The notes below the pieces were generated by a model. It was not told where the DNA came from. It did not search any database and worked only from the letters and a program-made list of their open reading frames with translations. Both the position numbers and the translations under genes were made by a program. A DNA stretch of 9,411 nt from Nanobdellota archaeon (GTDB lineage: Archaea; Nanobdellota; Nanobdellia; Woesearchaeales; B3-WOES), in the NCBI GenBank assembly GCA_023131705.1, contig JAGLZG010000090.1, positions 1 to 9,411 on the forward strand, read 5' to 3'. Shown here in pieces: positions 5,961 to 9,411 of this stretch. Position 1 is the first letter of the stretch; the number at the start of each line of letters is the position of its first letter.

Positions 5961-7015
5961 ACAACAATCAACTCCTTTTTTGTTTTTGTTAAGATAACCG
6001 CCTTTTCATCTAACAGGACAGTATCTTCAATCCTTATCCCAAACTTATTATTAAAATATAAGCCAGGCTCAATTGTAAAAACCATGTTCTTTTTCAATTT
6101 ACCCTCTGCCGTTTCATATAGACCAGGAGATTCATGGATCTCAACACCAACACCATGCCCGGAAGCATGTATAAATTTATCTCTATCTTTACCAAATAAC
6201 CTTCTTGCGCTTATATCGACCTTTGCAATATCCAACTTAGGTCTTAACATATTAATCATGCTCTTTTGCACATATAAAACTTTTTTATAGATTTTCTTTT
6301 CCTTTTCACCAGGCTTTCCGGCATATATGGTTCTTGTCATATCAGAGCAATACCCTTTGTATTTTGCGCCAAAATCAATTATTGTAAATCCCTTTAACTT
6401 TGCATCACCAGGTTCATGATGAGGATATGCTCCATTTTTTCCAGAAGCAACCAATGGCTTAAATGATATATCTGCTCCCTGTTTTTTAATCTCACACTCA
6501 AGAAACAAGCCAAGCTCTTTTTCTGTCTTAAACCTGAACTTGCTTAGGGCTTTCTTAAAAACATTATCAGCTATACTGCATGCCTTTTTTATATTCTCAA
6601 TCTCTTTGCTTGTCTTCACACTTCTTACATTGCAGCAATCTTCAAACACATCAATAAACTTCACCTTCTTAAACTTCTTTTTCAGTTCAGAAAACCTATT
6701 GATATTCAACTCTTCTTTATTCACGCCAATATGCCTGCACTTTATCCCTTCTTTTTTCAGCAACTCTAAGATGTTATCATAAAGTCTGCCTTTCTTAAAG
6801 CAAAATATATTTTTTATCTTGCTGTTCTTCCTCCCTCTTGCATAATCCATCTCAGGCAGTATAAAGATAGGCTTTTTTTCTTTTGGAACAATCAAGGCGC
6901 TGAAAAAATTATTGGGAAACTCTGTAAAATAGAATATATTTGGGTCTTTGCCCATAAAAAAAGCAAAATCAATCTTCCTCTTTTTTAACATGCCCTGTAA
7001 TCTCTTAACACTCAT
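5957..7015 (-). CDS. M24-family Xaa-Pro peptidase (dipeptidase/aminopeptidase P type)
   Basis: This 352-residue protein has the two-domain layout of Xaa-Pro dipeptidases. The N-terminal creatinase-like domain (about 1-130) ends at the usual 'R-x-V-K-T-x-x-E-I' junction. The pita-bread catalytic domain follows. The five dinuclear metal ligands are all visible: D214 (IIDFG), D225 (CSDMTR), H287 (SGHGVG), E316 (TIEPG) and E330 (RIED). H294 in VEIHESP and the PHHEPGD segment (198-204) fit substrate-binding positions. It should cleave Xaa-Pro bonds in short peptides in the cytoplasm. The length is normal and no residue is missing. It is the first gene of an operon with the M29 aminopeptidase (4-bp overlap) and diverges from an M16 peptidase. 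The ATG at 7015 is about 26 nt from a TATA box, so it is probably leaderless. Choosing between prolidase and aminopeptidase P is not safe from motifs alone. Confidence 0.93.
   Translation of the reverse strand: MSVKRLQGMLKKRKIDFAFFMGKDPNIFYFTEFPNNFFSALIVPKEKKPIFILPEMDYARGRKNSKIKNIFCFKKGRLYDNILELLKKEGIKCRHIGVNKEELNINRFSELKKKFKKVKFIDVFEDCCNVRSVKTSKEIENIKKACSIADNVFKKALSKFRFKTEKELGLFLECEIKKQGADISFKPLVASGKNGAYPHHEPGDAKLKGFTIIDFGAKYKGYCSDMTRTIYAGKPGEKEKKIYKKVLYVQKSMINMLRPKLDIAKVDISARRLFGKDRDKFIHASGHGVGVEIHESPGLYETAEGKLKKNMVFTIEPGLYFNNKFGIRIEDTVLLDEKAVILTKTKKELIVV
5971..5976 (-). promoter_or_regulatory. Internal Shine-Dalgarno site for the M29 gene
   Basis: AGGAGT on the minus strand lies within the 3' end of the M24 gene, ten bases before the M29 ATG. 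It shows that the second cistron can recruit ribosomes itself, whereas the first cistron appears leaderless. Confidence 0.55.
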
Positions 7016-7028
7016 ATTTTTAACAAAT

Positions 7029-7036
7029 TTTAAATA
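7029..7036 (+). promoter_or_regulatory. TATA box of the M16 gene
   Basis: TTTAAATA exactly fits the archaeal box A consensus, with an A-rich AACAAA upstream. Its centre is 27-28 nt before the ATG at 7060, predicting a leaderless mRNA. Confidence 0.7.
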
Positions 7037-7037
7037 G

Positions 7038-7045
7038 TATATAAA
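7038..7045 (-). promoter_or_regulatory. TATA box of the M24-M29 operon
   Basis: TTTATATA on the minus strand has its centre 26-27 nt before the ATG at 7015, again predicting a leaderless mRNA. It lies one base from the opposing M16 box, and each box points across the other's upstream element. Confidence 0.7.
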
Positions 7046-7059
7046 TCTTATTAAACATT

Positions 7060-8256
7060 ATGAAGGAATATCGACTTAAAAACAATCTAAAGCTTATTGT
7101 GGTTCCAAAAAAATCAGGAACAATAACAATACAGGCAACAGTCCATGTAGGTTCTAATGATGAAGATGCAAAAGTTCTGGGAATCTCTCATTTTATTGAG
7201 CATATGCTTTTTGAAGGAACATCTAAAAGAAGCTCAAAAGAGATAGCAAATACAATCGAAAGCCTTGGAGGAGAAATATCTGCATACACATCACATGAAA
7301 GAACATGCTTCTACATAAAGGTTTTAAAAAAACATTGTAACATAGCATTAGACATACTTTCTGATATATTGACTAATCCTTTGTTTGATACTGAAAAAAT
7401 AGAAAAAGAAAGAAAAATAATAATCAGTGAAGTAAAACTTGTAACAGACCAGCCAAGATATTATCAATGGATACTGTTCCAAAATGCGCTGTTCAAAAAC
7501 TATCCTGTAAAAAACCCCATATTTGGAAGCATTAAGTCAATAAGCAAAATAAAAAGAAGTGATTTAGTCAGTTACTACAAAAAGTATTACACTGCAGACA
7601 ATATTGTTTTAAGTTTTGTAGGCAATATTCCTAAAATAAAAGACAGGATTAACAGTTATTTCAGATTCAGGACAAAAAAAATAAGCAAAATAAATGTAAA
7701 AGAGCCTGCAAATAAAAAATCAGTCAGGGTAGAAAAGAAAAAGATAAACCAGAGCTATGCTATTATAGGTTATAAGACAGTAAAAAGAAGCCATAAAGAC
7801 TCCTGTGTTTTTGATGTTATCAGGGGCATTTTAGGCAGAGGTCTTTCTGGAAAACTCTTTGAAGAGATAAGGGTAAAAAGAGCATTAGCCTATGATGTTG
7901 GCATTAACAATGAAACAGAGATTGACTATGGCTATTTTGCAGCTTACTTCTCCACCCACAAAAAAAATATGAAGAAATGCGTTAACATTACGTTAAAAGA
8001 ACTTAAAAACCTGAAAAATATTACAGATAAAGAATTACAGGAAGCAAAACAGTTTATAGAGGGAGAATTTATCCTTGATAATGAAGACAGCCAGAGAATG
8101 GCAGACACAGTTGGTTTTTGGCAGCTGGTTTCTGGTTGTAAGGATATTCTCAATTATATTAAAAACATAAAAAAGGTCACTAAAAAAGATGTAATAAGAA
8201 TTGTTGATAAATACTTTGATGATAACTATACATTGGTTGTTTTAGAACAGTCTTGA
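7060..8256 (+). CDS. M16-family zinc metallopeptidase
   Basis: This 398-residue protein is a pitrilysin/processing-peptidase-like (M16) enzyme. The inverted zinc motif H44-F-I-E47-H48 sits in the usual 'GISHFIEHMLFEGT' setting, and the third ligand is E124 in IISEVKLV. The C-terminal half has the family's R/Y motif LFEEIRVKRALAYDVG (267-281), needed for substrate binding. Both halves of the ~400-residue M16B unit are therefore in one chain, at about the usual length. Such enzymes act as dimers forming a closed chamber that degrades unfolded peptides. There is no signal peptide, so it is cytoplasmic. It diverges from the M24-M29 operon with interleaved TATA boxes and converges on tyrS with only 12 bp between stops. 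Role in oligopeptide turnover is inference. Confidence 0.93.
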   Translation: MKEYRLKNNLKLIVVPKKSGTITIQATVHVGSNDEDAKVLGISHFIEHMLFEGTSKRSSKEIANTIESLGGEISAYTSHERTCFYIKVLKKHCNIALDILSDILTNPLFDTEKIEKERKIIISEVKLVTDQPRYYQWILFQNALFKNYPVKNPIFGSIKSISKIKRSDLVSYYKKYYTADNIVLSFVGNIPKIKDRINSYFRFRTKKISKINVKEPANKKSVRVEKKKINQSYAIIGYKTVKRSHKDSCVFDVIRGILGRGLSGKLFEEIRVKRALAYDVGINNETEIDYGYFAAYFSTHKKNMKKCVNITLKELKNLKNITDKELQEAKQFIEGEFILDNEDSQRMADTVGFWQLVSGCKDILNYIKNIKKVTKKDVIRIVDKYFDDNYTLVVLEQS

Positions 8257-8268
8257 TCTTATAAAGAA

Positions 8269-9297
8269 TTACAACTTGACAGGATAAGCCCCTTTAATCA
8301 GCTTTTCCTTTCCTTTCATCTCTTTTCTTATTGGCTCTAACAATTTATCAATTTCCTCTGCCAAAGCAAGCTTCAAATCCATTGGATGCAGTTTTTTATC
8401 TTTGAAATCCTTTTCCAGATCCTCATAATTGCTATAGCTTACATCCCCTCCAAACTTCTCTGGTCTTTTTATTGTAAATTTCTCCTTATTATCCTGTTTT
8501 ACCACCATCAGGACATATTTAAGAAAAGCAAGAACACCATTATCTTCAATAACACCTTCAGGACAATGCGCCTTGTTTAATTTTTTCTTTATGGTTTCCT
8601 TATCATCCAATAGATCTAGCTTTGATTCCTCAACAGATGCGCTCATCTTTTTTCCTATCAATCCAGGAATCATCGGAGTCATTACCTCTATCCTTCTTTT
8701 ATAGTTGATTTTAGGAAGATACTCTCTTGCAAACATCATGATCTTCCTCTGGTCAACACCAGCATACTGGACATCTGCTTCCAGATATTCTTCATCCAGT
8801 GCCTGCATCAGAGGATAGATTAATCCTGATAATTTAGGATTATCTGACTGCTTGACAACATCTGAACTTGCTTTTTTTGCATCATGAACACTTGAATCTG
8901 TTGACATCTTAAGCAGATCATAGAAATATTCTTCTTTTCTCTGGAAATCAGAACCCCTTACTATCTCAAAGTTCTTTATATCTGCTCCGATTGCCTTGAA
9001 CATGGCAGGAATAACAATCCTGTAATAATCATACCTATTTTCTAATAGATCCCATGGACAGTTATCCATTGCGCCATGCAAATCTGCTAATAACAGCTTT
9101 ACTTCAAAGCCTGCTTTAAGAAAATCCGCTAATTTCAAAACCCACACAAAATAAGCAACATGAGGTCTTCCGGTAATAGCAGTCCCCAGATAAACAGTCG
9201 GATTTTTCTTTTTCCTGAGTAAATCCTTTAATTCATCATCTGTGACAATCTCTTCTGTATTCCTTTTGATTAGCTCAAATCTTTTATTAATATCCAT
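8269..9297 (-). CDS. tyrS: Tyrosyl-tRNA synthetase, archaeal/eukaryotic type
   Basis: This 342-residue class I synthetase attaches tyrosine to tRNA-Tyr. The HIGH-equivalent is P45-H46-V47-A48-Y49 and the KMSKS-equivalent is K217-M218-S219-A220-S221. Tyrosine-pocket residues equivalent to human TyrRS Y39, Y166, Q170, D173 and Q188 are Y36, Y161, Q165, D168 and Q183. The order GTAITGRPHVAYF, ADLHGAMDN, SGLIYPLMQALDEEYLEAD, GVDQRKI, PMIPGL and ESKLDLLDDKE follows the human cytosolic enzyme closely, by memory rather than alignment. The chain ends where the human core ends, without an EMAPII-like domain or a bacterial S4 domain. The ATG at 9297 is about 26 nt from a TATA box and looks leaderless. 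It diverges from a HAD gene. It is the only housekeeping translation gene in the window and looks complete. Confidence 0.96.
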   Translation of the reverse strand: MDINKRFELIKRNTEEIVTDDELKDLLRKKKNPTVYLGTAITGRPHVAYFVWVLKLADFLKAGFEVKLLLADLHGAMDNCPWDLLENRYDYYRIVIPAMFKAIGADIKNFEIVRGSDFQRKEEYFYDLLKMSTDSSVHDAKKASSDVVKQSDNPKLSGLIYPLMQALDEEYLEADVQYAGVDQRKIMMFAREYLPKINYKRRIEVMTPMIPGLIGKKMSASVEESKLDLLDDKETIKKKLNKAHCPEGVIEDNGVLAFLKYVLMVVKQDNKEKFTIKRPEKFGGDVSYSNYEDLEKDFKDKKLHPMDLKLALAEEIDKLLEPIRKEMKGKEKLIKGAYPVKL

Positions 9298-9318
9298 ATA
9301 TACAAAGATTAAACTTAA

Positions 9319-9326
9319 TATTTAAA
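9319..9326 (-). promoter_or_regulatory. TATA box of tyrS
   Basis: TTTAAATA on the minus strand, preceded by CAAAACCT as a BRE-like element. The centre is 25-26 nt before the tyrS ATG, so initiation should fall at or next to the start codon. Confidence 0.65.
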
Positions 9327-9350
9327 AGGTTTTGGATTTTTGTCAATAAA

Positions 9351-9358
9351 TTTATATA
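9351..9358 (+). promoter_or_regulatory. TATA box of the HAD-like gene
   Basis: TTTATATA preceded by TCAATAAA. The centre is 26-27 nt before the ATG at 9381, again leaderless. It lies back to back with the tyrS box, 24 bp away, so the two promoters need not exclude each other. Confidence 0.65.
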
Positions 9359-9380
9359 ACCCAATAAAATACCAACTCCT

Positions 9381-9411
9381 ATGGCATATAAAGCAGTTAT
9401 CTTTGACTTAG
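9381..9411 (+). CDS. HAD-superfamily hydrolase, N-terminal fragment
   Basis: Only ten codons are inside the window: MAYKAVIFDL, with the next codon beginning with G. The pattern V-I-F-D-L is the start of HAD motif I (hhhDxDx(T/V)), with the nucleophile at D9. The next codon would be expected to be the first base of Asp or Val. The start codon is supported by the TATA box at 9351-9358. A phosphatase such as a phosphoglycolate- or sugar-phosphate-type enzyme is likely, but the substrate cannot be judged from this fragment. Confidence 0.65.
   Translation, partial: MAYKAVIFDL

Noticed and set aside
1..9411. CRISPR array, insertion sequence or attachment-site pair
   Set aside because: No regularly spaced repeats, transposase or integrase frames, or long matching direct repeats at cassette edges were found on either strand.

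Overview
The window looks like a piece of a small, AT-rich archaeal genome, most likely a DPANN lineage (Woesearchaeota- or Pacearchaeota-like; this placement is inference). Reasons: archaeal box A/TATA elements (TTTATATA or TTTAAATA) with A-rich BRE-like sequence upstream, start codons about 26-30 nt from the box centre (leaderless mRNAs), a TyrRS of archaeal/eukaryotic type, compact spacing with ATGA-type overlaps, and metallopeptidase families common in such genomes. No rRNA, tRNA, CRISPR array or insertion sequence was seen. No gene-free stretch reaches 300 bases.

Left part (1-1825): a secreted, repeat-containing helical protein runs off the left edge on the minus strand. It is missed if only closed reading frames are considered. 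Upstream lies a small winged-helix regulator, which diverges from a small zinc-ribbon protein. The regulator/zinc-ribbon gap holds a near-palindromic TATA element bracketed by two exact copies of a 10-bp motif. The core of that motif recurs upstream of the secreted-protein gene.

Middle part (1826-4175): a two-gene minus-strand operon sits between two foldable intergenic segments. It encodes an OLD/AAA15-like ATPase without a Toprim domain, followed one base later by a small protein with a PD-(D/E)XK-like nuclease signature and an N-terminal cysteine cluster. This ATPase-effector pair is the best candidate for an uncharacterised defence system. The architecture recalls Septu and PARIS, but the effector type differs.

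Right part (4176-9411): a metallopeptidase island comprises an M24 Xaa-Pro-type peptidase and an M29 aminopeptidase with a long N-terminal extension (overlapping genes, one operon), plus a divergent M16 peptidase. The two transcription units share a very short region with interleaved opposing TATA boxes, so they may compete for initiation. Together they could finish the breakdown of oligopeptides to amino acids. Convergent to the M16 gene is a tyrosyl-tRNA synthetase with strikingly eukaryote-like sequence, and divergent from that is the start of a HAD-family hydrolase cut by the right edge.
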